Positions 27,593 to 35,964 of a stretch of DNA of 64,000 nt are shown here, in pieces. The translations under genes were made by a program, and so were the position numbers. Origin of the DNA: an uncultured Bacteroidales bacterium. Lineage in GTDB: Bacteria > Bacteroidota > Bacteroidia > Bacteroidales > Paludibacteraceae. Numbering within the stretch: position 1 is the first letter of the stretch; each line of letters begins with the position of its first letter. Location of the stretch: assembly GCA_902774185.1 (NCBI GenBank), contig CACYHE010000003.1, positions 121,191 through 185,190 of the forward strand, written 5' to 3'. Under the pieces are notes generated by a model. That model was given only the letters and a program-made list of their open reading frames with translations. It ran no database searches and was not told where the DNA came from.

Positions 27593-29323
27593 CGTAGGAT
27601 ATTTGTATTGATAGGATGCATGTGGAGCGGTTTGGCGTTGATGGCCGAACCCTTCTACGTGCGTATCAACGGTTCGCGTGACGTGGCCGCGGTTAATACG
27701 GGTGTGAAGGATTTTCAAGATCGTACGCAGTATGCGGCCTATAACGTAAGTTTGGCGAGCGGCGATAAGTTGACCTGTTACGATGCGGGGCAGAAAGTAG
27801 CATGGAATATCGCCAAGATAGATGCATATGGCGCTTATCAGAGTTTCACTACGGGTTCGGATGCTTTGACGTGTAATGTAGCCGGAACGTATAACGTGTT
27901 TATCAAGATGAAGATGAACGACGATATGTGGTATATTGAGTCGGCAAGCGGAGACACCCCTACGCCAATCACGCCGCAGGACTATGACACGGCGGTGCCG
28001 GCTGAATGCGAAGATATCATGCTGCAGGCGTTCTATTGGGATAGCCAGAACGACAACGGGTACGGCAACACGCGCTGGACGACATTGACCGGTCAGGCAT
28101 CGGAGATAGGTTCGTATTTCTCGCTGGTATGGTTACCGCCCAGTGCGGAGTCCACAGGAGGTTTGGGTTATATCGCCAAGTGCTACAGTAATCAGAACAG
28201 TTCGTTGGGTAGCGAGTCGGAGTTGCGTTCGCTTATAAATGCGATGCATACGAATGGTACACGGGTGTTGGCAGATATCGTGATTAACCATTGTGGAAAC
28301 AAGAGTTCGTGGTGCGATTTTAACGATCTTTATTTCGGACAGTACGGTACGTTTAAACCCAACTCTTCTTGGATCACTTCCGATGATGAAGCACAAGGCA
28401 AATGCAGCCTGGGGGCGAATGCGGATGACGGTCAACACGAAGCTAATTATGATGCTGCACGTGATTGGGACCATACGAGTACCAATGTGCAGAATATGTG
28501 CAAGGCGTACACCAAATGGATGAAGAATGAGATGCTGTATGACGGTTTCCGTTATGACTACTGTGGTGGTTTTCATACCAAACATATCAATACGTACAAC
28601 AGTGCGTCCAAACCGTATTTCTCGGTGATGGAGTACTGGTACGGGGATGCATCGCATTTGAAAGCCCGTATCGATGATGCCGGAAAGAATACGTTGACGT
28701 TCGATTTTGCAATGAAGTATAACACGTTCCGTGACGGCATCTATAAGAAGAGTTATACCAAGTGCCTCAAAGGCGGACTGCGTGGCAAGGGTTATTCGAA
28801 ATATGCGGTGACGTTCATCGATAATCATGACACCTTCAACCGTCTGAACGGGAATGAGGTGAACACTAAAGGGGACGGGTCGAGTATCAATGACAAGAGT
28901 CTGATGATGCGTTGCAATGCGTACCTGCTATCGATGCCGGGTGTGCCTTGTGTGTTTTGGCCGCATTGGGTGAAGTACAAGTCGGATATCAAGAAGATGA
29001 TCAATGCCCGTCGTGCAGCCGGCATCCATTCGGAGAGTACGATGGAAGAGTCTGCTACGACGGATGCGTATCGGGCTACGGTATATGGTAAACGAGGTGC
29101 GGTCAAGTTGATGTTGGGTTCGGCAGCCTCGGATGCGCAGCCGGAAGGATATACAGCGGTGGTGAAAGGAACGGACTATGCGATGTATTATACCTTGTGG
29201 CCGGAAGGAATTGAGAACGCTCAGTCGTCTGTTCGTGACGGGCAGAAGTTTATGCAGGACGGCAAGTTGTATATCCGTTGCGGCGAGAAGACCTATGATG
29301 CGTTAGGAAACAGAGTCAAATAA
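27575..29323 (+). CDS. Secreted GH13 alpha-amylase with N-terminal binding module (4 of 4)
   Basis: 582 residues if started at GTG 27575, 577 from GTG 27590; there is no ATG in a usable place. The signal peptide (VLIGCMWSGLALMA) resembles that of the next gene. Beta module (about 25-120), GH13 (about 140-500) with DIVINH, GFRYDYCGG, SVMEYWYG, FIDNHDTF, then the tail (KFMQDG, YDALG, RVK). The N-terminal module is nearly the same as that of the following protein. Function as for the other three; the unusual start may lower expression. Confidence 0.9.
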   Translation: MKSEEVRRIFVLIGCMWSGLALMAEPFYVRINGSRDVAAVNTGVKDFQDRTQYAAYNVSLASGDKLTCYDAGQKVAWNIAKIDAYGAYQSFTTGSDALTCNVAGTYNVFIKMKMNDDMWYIESASGDTPTPITPQDYDTAVPAECEDIMLQAFYWDSQNDNGYGNTRWTTLTGQASEIGSYFSLVWLPPSAESTGGLGYIAKCYSNQNSSLGSESELRSLINAMHTNGTRVLADIVINHCGNKSSWCDFNDLYFGQYGTFKPNSSWITSDDEAQGKCSLGANADDGQHEANYDAARDWDHTSTNVQNMCKAYTKWMKNEMLYDGFRYDYCGGFHTKHINTYNSASKPYFSVMEYWYGDASHLKARIDDAGKNTLTFDFAMKYNTFRDGIYKKSYTKCLKGGLRGKGYSKYAVTFIDNHDTFNRLNGNEVNTKGDGSSINDKSLMMRCNAYLLSMPGVPCVFWPHWVKYKSDIKKMINARRAAGIHSESTMEESATTDAYRATVYGKRGAVKLMLGSAASDAQPEGYTAVVKGTDYAMYYTLWPEGIENAQSSVRDGQKFMQDGKLYIRCGEKTYDALGNRVK

Positions 29324-29345
29324 TAACAATTAAATATTTAATACA

Positions 29346-30221
29346 ATGAAGAAAATTTTTACTATGGGATTGGGGCTGTTTATCGGCCTTGCAATGATGG
29401 CAGAACCCTTTGCGGTTCGAGTTAACGGGACGACGGATTATGCTGCAACGAACACGGGTCAGAAAGATTTTCAGGATCGTACGCAGTATGCAGTGATGGG
29501 TGTAGCGCTGAAGGCCGGAGACAAGTTGACTTGTTACGATGCAGGAGAGAATGTTGCATGGAATATCGCCAAAATAGATGCGTACGGTGCGTATCAGAGT
29601 TTTGCTACGGGTTCGGATGCTTTGACCTGTAATGTGGCAGGAACGTACAATATCTACATCAAGATGAAGATGAACGACGATATGTGGTATATCGAGGAAG
29701 CCAATGGCGGTGGTGGTGATAACCCCGGTGGCGGTGGTGGAGACAACCCCGGCGGTGGACAAACAGGCAAAAAATACTGGTATTGGAAAGGCCATTTGGA
29801 TGGCGTAGATATTCAGAATGAGATGGATGGTGGTATCTTTGATTGCGGAATTTCAAGTATTGAAGTAAACGAAAATGCCTATCTGTTCGTTATCTATCAG
29901 GAGCAAGGCGTAGCAGGTGTGCAATATGGAGCAGCCAGTTTTGTAAATGACCAGACCCATGCTACGTTAAGTACTTCAGGTTATGAGAAATTACATATTC
30001 CGGCAGGAAGTTATACCCTCTACCTTTATGACAATGGCAACGGAACGGTTGAGTTGGCCTATGAGCCTATGAACGGAAAGACGCTGGTGGCATGCACCGA
30101 TGGCGATGAGGCAATAGAGACAACGACCGTACAAGAGAAGGCGCGGAAGGTGTTTGTGGACGGTCAGCTCCGCATCGTTCGTGGCGATAAGACGTTTGAC
30201 GCTACGGGTCGTCAATTGTAA
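29346..30221 (+). CDS. Secreted starch-block protein without catalytic domain, with C-terminal tail
   Basis: 291 residues. Signal peptide (1-19), then the same beta module as amylase 4 (about 20-117; DRTQYAVMG, GDKLTCYDAG, YIKMKMNDDMWYIE), a Gly/Asp/Asn/Pro linker (about 119-140; two GGGDNPGGG units), a second beta domain (about 143-245; KKYWYWKGHLDG, SYTLYLYDNGNG), and the tail (KVFVDG, FDATG). No GH13 residues are present. Likely a secreted glucan-binding accessory made by partial duplication of amylase 4. The second domain was not recognised. Confidence 0.75.
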   Translation: MKKIFTMGLGLFIGLAMMAEPFAVRVNGTTDYAATNTGQKDFQDRTQYAVMGVALKAGDKLTCYDAGENVAWNIAKIDAYGAYQSFATGSDALTCNVAGTYNIYIKMKMNDDMWYIEEANGGGGDNPGGGGGDNPGGGQTGKKYWYWKGHLDGVDIQNEMDGGIFDCGISSIEVNENAYLFVIYQEQGVAGVQYGAASFVNDQTHATLSTSGYEKLHIPAGSYTLYLYDNGNGTVELAYEPMNGKTLVACTDGDEAIETTTVQEKARKVFVDGQLRIVRGDKTFDATGRQL

Positions 30222-30275
30222 TCATCGTGTGCGCCCGTGCGTATGCGTGGGCGTACATACTATATATTTAATACT

Positions 30276-32702
30276 ATGCGAAAAATTTTTCTTGGCCTAT
30301 TGGCATTGTGCGCGACCTGCGTTTCTGCACAGTTGACAGTGACCCCTAATCCTGTTGAAGCGGGTTATAAGGGGCAGATTGTTATCATTTATGACGCAAC
30401 GAAAGGTAACGGTGCTTTGGCATCCGCTACTGCTGTTTATGCGCATACCGGTTTGATTACTTCCGCATCAAACAACGATAGCGATTGGAAAAACGTGAAG
30501 GGCACATATGGCAGTACTTCCCAGCCGAAATTGACCAGTCTGGGCAATAAAAAATGGCAGTTAGTCATTGATAATATGTACTCTTTCTATGGTGTATCGG
30601 AGAGTACAGATATCAAGGCGTTGGCATTCGTTTTCCATGATGGTACCGGTCAGAAAGCTCCTTCCGGTAAAACAGCCAGTGGAGGTGATATCTTCATTTG
30701 GATAGGTGAGGATAACACGGATACAGATATCTGGGCTACCGTGGAAGGACTGACGCCTACGGAGCAAGCACGTCCGGCAGGAGTCAGCAACGGTATTTAT
30801 TACGACGAGAGTGATCCGACGAAGGTGACCCTTTGTATGTATGCAGCTACTAAGCAGAACGAGCCGGCTAATCGTGTGTTCCTGTTGGGTGACATGACTG
30901 ACTGGAAACTGGATGCTGCGCATCAGTTATACAAGGACGGTAACTATTTCTGGATCACATTGACGGGTCTGGAGCCGGGTAAGGAGTATCGCTTCCAGTA
31001 TGCGGTGGAGCGTTCGGACGGTGTGAAGAAACAACTCTGTGATCTGTATTCGGAGAAAGTGATTCACCCTGATGACAAGTGGGAACCGAAGAAAGCGGAT
31101 CCGACATTGATTGGTTATCCCAAGAGTGGTGCAGACGGCGGTTATGTAACCGTCATTCAGACTCAGAAACCGGCTTTTGAATGGTCGGATGCGACGCTGA
31201 ATTTCCAACGTCCGGATAAGAATAACCTTGTCATTTATGAGTTGTGGGTGTTTGACTATACTCCGACCCGTACGATCAACGGTGTTCGTCAGCGTCTCGA
31301 TTATCTGAAACAATTGGGTGTGAATGCCATCGAGTTGATGCCAATCAGTGAGTTTGAAGGCAATAAGAGTTGGGGGTACAACCCGACGCTCTATTTCGCA
31401 CCGGATCGTGCTTATGGCTCGGAGAACGATATCAAGACTTTCATCGATGAGTGTCACCAACACGGTATAGCGGTCATCCTCGATATGGTATTTAACCATA
31501 CGACGGGACAGAACCCGATGGCGAAGCTCTATCCGTACGGTACGGAGTTGGATACGTACAATCCTTGGTTCGTGCCTAAGAATGAAGTCAAACATAGCGA
31601 CAATGACTATGGTGAGGACTGGAATCATGATTTCGGACCGGCGCATGAGATGTTCACTCGCGTGTTCCAACACTGGCTCAAAGAGTACAAGGTGGACGGT
31701 TTCCGTCTGGACTTGAGTCATGGTTTGTGCGGTGGAACGAAGTATAACGCACCGGAGAATTTGAAGGATTATTATCAGAACGGCGTGCAGGCTGTTTCGC
31801 CGGGTGCCTATATGATTCTGGAGCACTGGGGCAACAATGCCGATAATGATCGTCCGGGTTTGATTGAGGCGGGTATGCTCTGTTGGCTCAACACCAATAA
31901 TGCCTATTGTCAGGTGACGATGGGTTGGCTGAAGGATGGCGATGCGTTGACGGCTGCCAATGCGGATGGTCTGGTGACCTATGCAGAGAGCCATGACGAG
32001 GAGCGTATGCAATATAAGTGTACGCAGTGGGGTAATGGAAAGGTAAAGACTGATTTTCCGACCCGTATCGGTCGTGTGCCGGCAGCGGTAGCGATGAACG
32101 TGCTACTGAACGGTTCGCATATGTTATGGCAATTCGAGGAGATCGGTTATGACTTCTCCATCAATAGTAACATTGATAAGCCCTATGCTACTTCGGGTGG
32201 TCGTGTAGATCCTAAACCGCGTCCGGAGAATGCAGGCTATTTCCATGATCCGTATCGCGTAAAGGCATATGAGAAATGTGCGCAAGCTATACAGTTACGT
32301 ACTGCATTGCATCCCGAATGGTTTGAAGGTAATCCGACTGCACAGAAATTAGGTGCAGGTCAGAAAGTGCGTTACGTGCAGTGGGGGGGTAATGTATATG
32401 TAGTAGCGAACTTTGATCTCAACGCTCAGAATGCCACGTTGCCCGATGGCACCTGGTATGATTATTATGCAGGTGGTACACAAACATCGGGTACGATCTC
32501 ATTACAGGCCGGTGAGGTTAAGATCTTTACCGGAATCCAAGTGCCACTACCGGAGATTAATTTGGATCTGGAGAGTTTGTTGCCTATAGAGAAGGTGCAG
32601 GCTGACGAGATGCCGAAGGCGACTAAGATCCTTCGTGACGGTCAAGTTCTCATCCTCCGCGGTGATAATGTGTATGATCTGATGGGTCGATTCGTTAAGT
32701 AA
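30276..32702 (+). CDS. Secreted multidomain GH13 family enzyme with C-terminal tail
   Basis: 808 residues from ATG 30276, which gives a clean signal peptide (1-19). An N-terminal beta domain (about 20-160), a CBM48-like beta-sandwich (about 195-290; VFLLGDMTDWKLD), then GH13 (about 320-690): DMVFNH, GFRLDLSHG, ILEHWG, YAESHDEER. A C-terminal beta domain and the tail (KILRDG, YDLMG, FVK) follow. It is not close to the four preceding amylases. The CBM48-like arrangement is typical of debranching or branching-type GH13 members, so it may attack branched or cyclic glucans; exact activity is uncertain. Its last base is shared with the next start codon. Confidence 0.9.
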   Translation: MRKIFLGLLALCATCVSAQLTVTPNPVEAGYKGQIVIIYDATKGNGALASATAVYAHTGLITSASNNDSDWKNVKGTYGSTSQPKLTSLGNKKWQLVIDNMYSFYGVSESTDIKALAFVFHDGTGQKAPSGKTASGGDIFIWIGEDNTDTDIWATVEGLTPTEQARPAGVSNGIYYDESDPTKVTLCMYAATKQNEPANRVFLLGDMTDWKLDAAHQLYKDGNYFWITLTGLEPGKEYRFQYAVERSDGVKKQLCDLYSEKVIHPDDKWEPKKADPTLIGYPKSGADGGYVTVIQTQKPAFEWSDATLNFQRPDKNNLVIYELWVFDYTPTRTINGVRQRLDYLKQLGVNAIELMPISEFEGNKSWGYNPTLYFAPDRAYGSENDIKTFIDECHQHGIAVILDMVFNHTTGQNPMAKLYPYGTELDTYNPWFVPKNEVKHSDNDYGEDWNHDFGPAHEMFTRVFQHWLKEYKVDGFRLDLSHGLCGGTKYNAPENLKDYYQNGVQAVSPGAYMILEHWGNNADNDRPGLIEAGMLCWLNTNNAYCQVTMGWLKDGDALTAANADGLVTYAESHDEERMQYKCTQWGNGKVKTDFPTRIGRVPAAVAMNVLLNGSHMLWQFEEIGYDFSINSNIDKPYATSGGRVDPKPRPENAGYFHDPYRVKAYEKCAQAIQLRTALHPEWFEGNPTAQKLGAGQKVRYVQWGGNVYVVANFDLNAQNATLPDGTWYDYYAGGTQTSGTISLQAGEVKIFTGIQVPLPEINLDLESLLPIEKVQADEMPKATKILRDGQVLILRGDNVYDLMGRFVK

Positions 32703-33337
32703 TGTATATTGCGATAGCCGGAAATATCGGAGCAGGCAAGACGACGCTGACCAAGATGTTAGCGAAGTACTACGGATGGGAGCCGCGCTTTGAGAGCGTG
32801 AGTTTCAATCCGTACCTGGAGGATTACTACGGGGATATCAACCGCTGGGCGTTTTGTTTGGAGACTTACTTCCTCAAAGAGCGTTTCAAAGATATGTTAG
32901 CGGTGCAGAAATCGACCCATACGATCGTTCAGGACCGTTCGATTTTTGAGGGCGTCTATGTGTTCGTGCGTAATAACTATGAGCGTGGTGACCTTTCCAA
33001 ACGGGACTATGAGACTTTTATGGAACTGTTTGACCTCATGACCTCGCAACTAAAGCGACCGGATATGATGATTTATCTTCGAAAGTCCGTGCCGGCGCTC
33101 ATTGCGCAGATACAGAAACGGGGAAGGGAGTATGAGCAGACGATGCAAATAGACTATCTGACCGGACTGAACGAGAAATACGAAGACTTCATCTTCCGGC
33201 AGTATGACGGACGTGTACTCGTTATCGAATCCGACGGCATGGATTTTGAGAATAACCCAGCCGACTTCCGTCACGTCATTGATAAGGTCGATGCTGAGTT
33301 ATTCGGCCTGTTCTCTGAAAATAATTGGACAAAATAA
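32702..33337 (+). CDS. Deoxynucleoside kinase (first of tandem pair)
   Basis: 211 residues, about the normal length. P-loop GNIGAGKTTL at residues 7-16, the DRS motif of the dNK/TMPK-like family (VQDRSIFEG) and the C-terminal lid arginines (IQKRGREYE). Phosphorylates deoxynucleosides in the cytoplasm with ATP for nucleotide salvage. The start overlaps the preceding stop by one base. The neighbour at 33372 is about half identical, an arrangement like the paired dGK/dAK subunits of lactobacilli. Confidence 0.92.
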   Translation: MYIAIAGNIGAGKTTLTKMLAKYYGWEPRFESVSFNPYLEDYYGDINRWAFCLETYFLKERFKDMLAVQKSTHTIVQDRSIFEGVYVFVRNNYERGDLSKRDYETFMELFDLMTSQLKRPDMMIYLRKSVPALIAQIQKRGREYEQTMQIDYLTGLNEKYEDFIFRQYDGRVLVIESDGMDFENNPADFRHVIDKVDAELFGLFSENNWTK

Positions 33338-33371
33338 AATCAACTATAAACTTTCAACCATCAACTAGTTT

Positions 33372-34019
33372 ATGCATATAGCAGTAGCAGGTAATATTGG
33401 TTGCGGCAAGACAACGCTTACCAACATGTTAGCCAAACATTATGGCTGGGAACCACGTTTTGAGAGTGTGGAGTATAATCCTTATCTCTCTGATTTCTAT
33501 GCCGATATGGCACGTTGGTCTTTTAATCTGCAGATCTATTTCCTTAATAAGCGTTTCAAAGACGTGGTGGAAATAGGTAAATCGGATAAGTATATCATTC
33601 AGGACCGCACTATCTATGAGGATGCTCGTATCTTTGCGCCTAACCTCCATGACCAGGGTTTCATGTCCGATCGTGATTTTGACAACTATCAGGATCTGTT
33701 TGACCTGATGATGTCGTTGGTCAAGATGCCGGACCTGCTTATCTATGTGCGTGCATCGCTACCTACCTTGGTATCGCAGATTCAGAAACGGGCACGTGGG
33801 TATGAGCAGTCCATCAAACTGGACTATCTGCAGGGACTCAACGACAAATACGAGAACTGGATCAAAGACTACAAGGGTAAACTGCTTATTGTGGAAGGGG
33901 ATCGTATCAAGTTTGGCGACAACCCGGAGGACTTCCGTTGGGTGACGGACCGCATCGATGCAGAATTGTTCGGTTTGTTCCCCTTCGAGTCAGAAGCGAC
34001 GACCGGTAAGGAGATTTAA
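33372..34019 (+). CDS. Deoxynucleoside kinase (second of tandem pair)
   Basis: 215 residues with P-loop GNIGCGKTTL, catalytic DRT (IIQDRTIYED) and lid IQKRARGYE. The DRT in place of DRS and other substitutions near the base pocket suggest a different base preference from its neighbour. The 34-base gap is filled by short AACTTTCAACCATCAAC-like words. The pair may act as a heterodimer; inferred from known tandem dNKs. Confidence 0.92.
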   Translation: MHIAVAGNIGCGKTTLTNMLAKHYGWEPRFESVEYNPYLSDFYADMARWSFNLQIYFLNKRFKDVVEIGKSDKYIIQDRTIYEDARIFAPNLHDQGFMSDRDFDNYQDLFDLMMSLVKMPDLLIYVRASLPTLVSQIQKRARGYEQSIKLDYLQGLNDKYENWIKDYKGKLLIVEGDRIKFGDNPEDFRWVTDRIDAELFGLFPFESEATTGKEI

Positions 34020-34033
34020 AAATAGTAGCGTAT

Positions 34034-35380
34034 ATGGTACCATTAAGAGAAAAAATCGGTTATGCTCTGGGAGATGCCGCTTCCGGCGGTATCACGTGGA
34101 AGATTATGTCCATCGCCTTCCCGCTTTATTTCACCAATGTGTTTGGTCTTACGTTTGCGGATGCCGCTACCCTCATGTTGGTAGCTCGTCTGTTTGATGT
34201 GGTAACCGATCCCTTGATGGGCTCTATAGCGGACCGTACCAAATCTCGTTGGGGAACCTATCGCCCTTGGCTTATTTTCGGAGCGATACCGTTTGGCATC
34301 ATCTTCGCATTACTTCTCTTTACACCGGACTTAGGTATGACGGGAAAGCGTGTCTGGGCCTATTCCTTCTATCTGCTGATGATGGCCTGTTATACGATGG
34401 TCAATGTGCCGTACGGCTCGTTGCTCGATGTGATGACTACCGATGATAATGAGAAGAACCAGTTTTCCGCTTTCCGTATGGTGGGTGCATACGCGATGGG
34501 ATTCATCACGTTGTTCTCCTTCCCCTACCTGCAGAAACTCGTAGGCGGCACGGAGCAACACCAGTATGCGGTCTTAGGTGCTTTCTTCGGACTCATTGCG
34601 ATGCTTATGACCATGACCTGTGGTCTGCTCGTTAAGGAAAGACATGAACCTATTCGGGCGGAGAAATTCAGTTTTAAACAGTATGCAGACCTCTTCCGCA
34701 ATAAACCGTGGATATATATGACCGGTATTGCACTCTGCACCAATTTCTTCAATGGTTTCCGTTATGCCGCAGCCGGATATATGATCACGAATGTGTTAGG
34801 CGACGTGACGGTTGGTAAGTTCATCATCAACTATACCGTTTTCATGGCGTTCAGCGAAGTGACTTGTATGATCTTCGGTGCGTTCAGCCCGGTTTTCGCA
34901 AAGAAGATAGGCTCTAAACACAAAGCCTTTTTCTGGGCTTCGGTCATCTGTTGCGTCTTCTCGGTGATCTATTTCTTCATTCCTATCGATGCAGCCTATG
35001 TATGGGTGATGATAGCGGTGTCTGTTCTCACTTCGATAGGCGCAGGACTCTACTCGCCGCTCCTTTGGTCAATGTATGCCGATGTGGCTGACTACGCTAC
35101 AGAGAAGAACGGAACGAGTTCGACGGGACTCATCTTCTCTTCCGGTACGATGGCGCAGAAACTTGGTGGTGCTATCTCCGGTAGTCTCATCGCCTTATTG
35201 CTCGGTGCGGCAGGTATGGTCATCACTACTAATCCTGAGACCGGCCAAGCAATGGTGGACGAGGCTTCCGTCGCACTCGATTCCGTACGAACGATGATTT
35301 GGCTCTTGTTCTCCATCTTCCCGGCAGTCATCGCTGCTCTGATGGCATTGTTGGCATATAAATTCCCGCTCAAGAAATAA
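34034..35380 (+). CDS. GPH/MelB-type sugar:cation symporter (MFS)
   Basis: 448 residues with about twelve membrane helices. The glycoside-pentoside-hexuronide signature is visible: LREKIGYALGDAASG at the start, ARLFDVVTDPLMGSIADRTKSRWGTYRPWLI in the first loop (including the DP and GxxxDR motifs) and PYGSLLDVMTTD. Imports a sugar with Na+ or H+ across the inner membrane. After an amylase block the natural cargo is a glucan oligosaccharide or glucose-type sugar; that is inference. Ends at a bidirectional terminator. Confidence 0.92.
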   Translation: MVPLREKIGYALGDAASGGITWKIMSIAFPLYFTNVFGLTFADAATLMLVARLFDVVTDPLMGSIADRTKSRWGTYRPWLIFGAIPFGIIFALLLFTPDLGMTGKRVWAYSFYLLMMACYTMVNVPYGSLLDVMTTDDNEKNQFSAFRMVGAYAMGFITLFSFPYLQKLVGGTEQHQYAVLGAFFGLIAMLMTMTCGLLVKERHEPIRAEKFSFKQYADLFRNKPWIYMTGIALCTNFFNGFRYAAAGYMITNVLGDVTVGKFIINYTVFMAFSEVTCMIFGAFSPVFAKKIGSKHKAFFWASVICCVFSVIYFFIPIDAAYVWVMIAVSVLTSIGAGLYSPLLWSMYADVADYATEKNGTSSTGLIFSSGTMAQKLGGAISGSLIALLLGAAGMVITTNPETGQAMVDEASVALDSVRTMIWLLFSIFPAVIAALMALLAYKFPLKK

Positions 35381-35406
35381 ATCGATATCAAATCTAGAAG
35401 TGTATA

Positions 35407-35440
35407 AATGAAAAAAGCGCATTGGTGCGCTTTTTTCATT
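35407..35440. terminator. Bidirectional terminator between the symporter gene and secG
   Basis: A perfect 15-bp stem (AATGAAAAAAGCGCA with its complement) around TTGG, with six A and six T on the arms, serving both convergent genes. Confidence 0.93.
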
Positions 35441-35458
35441 GTTAATCAAACCAGACTA

Positions 35459-35791
35459 TTAGAGAGCCTCTTTCTCTGTATTGAAGTCTGCATTCTCCGG
35501 TGCCTCTTCTACTGCCGGCTCGTTATCCGGAGCAGCAACCGTTGTCTGTGGCTCCTCTTGGGCATTCTTACCTTTGAGGAAACCGACGGAGATGATACTC
35601 AAGAAGAAGATCACGGTGATCAATGTCCATGTAGCCTTCTCCAAGAAGTCAGCCGTCTTCGGAGCACCCATCACTTGGTTGCCACTGGCAAAACCCGATG
35701 CCAATCCGCCGCCTTTACTGTTCTGAACCAACACCAAAAGGGTCAGCAGAACAGCTGCGATAACGATTAAGATAGTAATTAATGTGTACAT
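35459..35791 (-). CDS. secG: Preprotein translocase subunit SecG
   Basis: 110 residues. Two hydrophobic helices (about 3-22 and 50-70) with the SecG motif LVLVQNSKGGGLASGF between them, and the acidic C-terminal extension common in Bacteroidetes. Part of the SecYEG channel in the inner membrane. Divergent from the sigma-54 activator/lptE unit, the usual neighbourhood in Bacteroidales. Confidence 0.95.
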   Translation of the reverse strand: MYTLITILIVIAAVLLTLLVLVQNSKGGGLASGFASGNQVMGAPKTADFLEKATWTLITVIFFLSIISVGFLKGKNAQEEPQTTVAAPDNEPAVEEAPENADFNTEKEAL

Positions 35792-35799
35792 AATTTTAT

Positions 35800-35835
35800 T
35801 TACGATTTAGTCATTTACCATGTACGATTTGGCAT
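35800..35835. repeat. Degenerate tandem repeat (ACGATTTA/CATTTACC words)
   Basis: ATTTACGATTTAGTCATTTA and CATGTACGATTT words in the secG leader; the same words as at 9889-9948. Confidence 0.7.
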
Positions 35836-35853
35836 TTTTCGCAAAATCGGCTG

Positions 35854-35885
35854 CAAAGGTACAACAAAAATCGCATATATGCAAA
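35854..35885 (-). promoter_or_regulatory. secG promoter
   Basis: Minus-strand TTTG (plus 35882-35885), 20 nt, TACCTTTG (plus 35854-35861). Confidence 0.8.
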
Positions 35886-35910
35886 TTTTTCGACAAAAAA
35901 AGCAATTATA

Positions 35911-35942
35911 TTTGCGTATGTCAATAAAAAAGTGTACCTTTG
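35911..35942 (+). promoter_or_regulatory. Promoter for the sigma-54 activator/lptE unit
   Basis: TTTG at 35911-35914, 20 nt containing GTATGTCA and an A-run, TACCTTTG at 35935-35942. It excludes the GTG at 35932 as start. Confidence 0.82.
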
Positions 35943-35964
35943 CATGACATTTTGGCAGTTGAAT

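Noticed and set aside
30927-32012. 361-codon open frame opposite the fifth GH13 gene
   Set aside because: It mirrors a strongly supported enzyme gene on the other strand and shows no domain, signal peptide or promoter.
32702-34019. Deoxynucleoside kinases as phage genes
   Set aside because: No other phage-like genes and base composition like the neighbours; such kinases are normal in Bacteroidetes.
35932-35964. GTG start for the sigma-54 activator
   Set aside because: It overlaps the TACCTTTG promoter box, so it cannot be in the mRNA.
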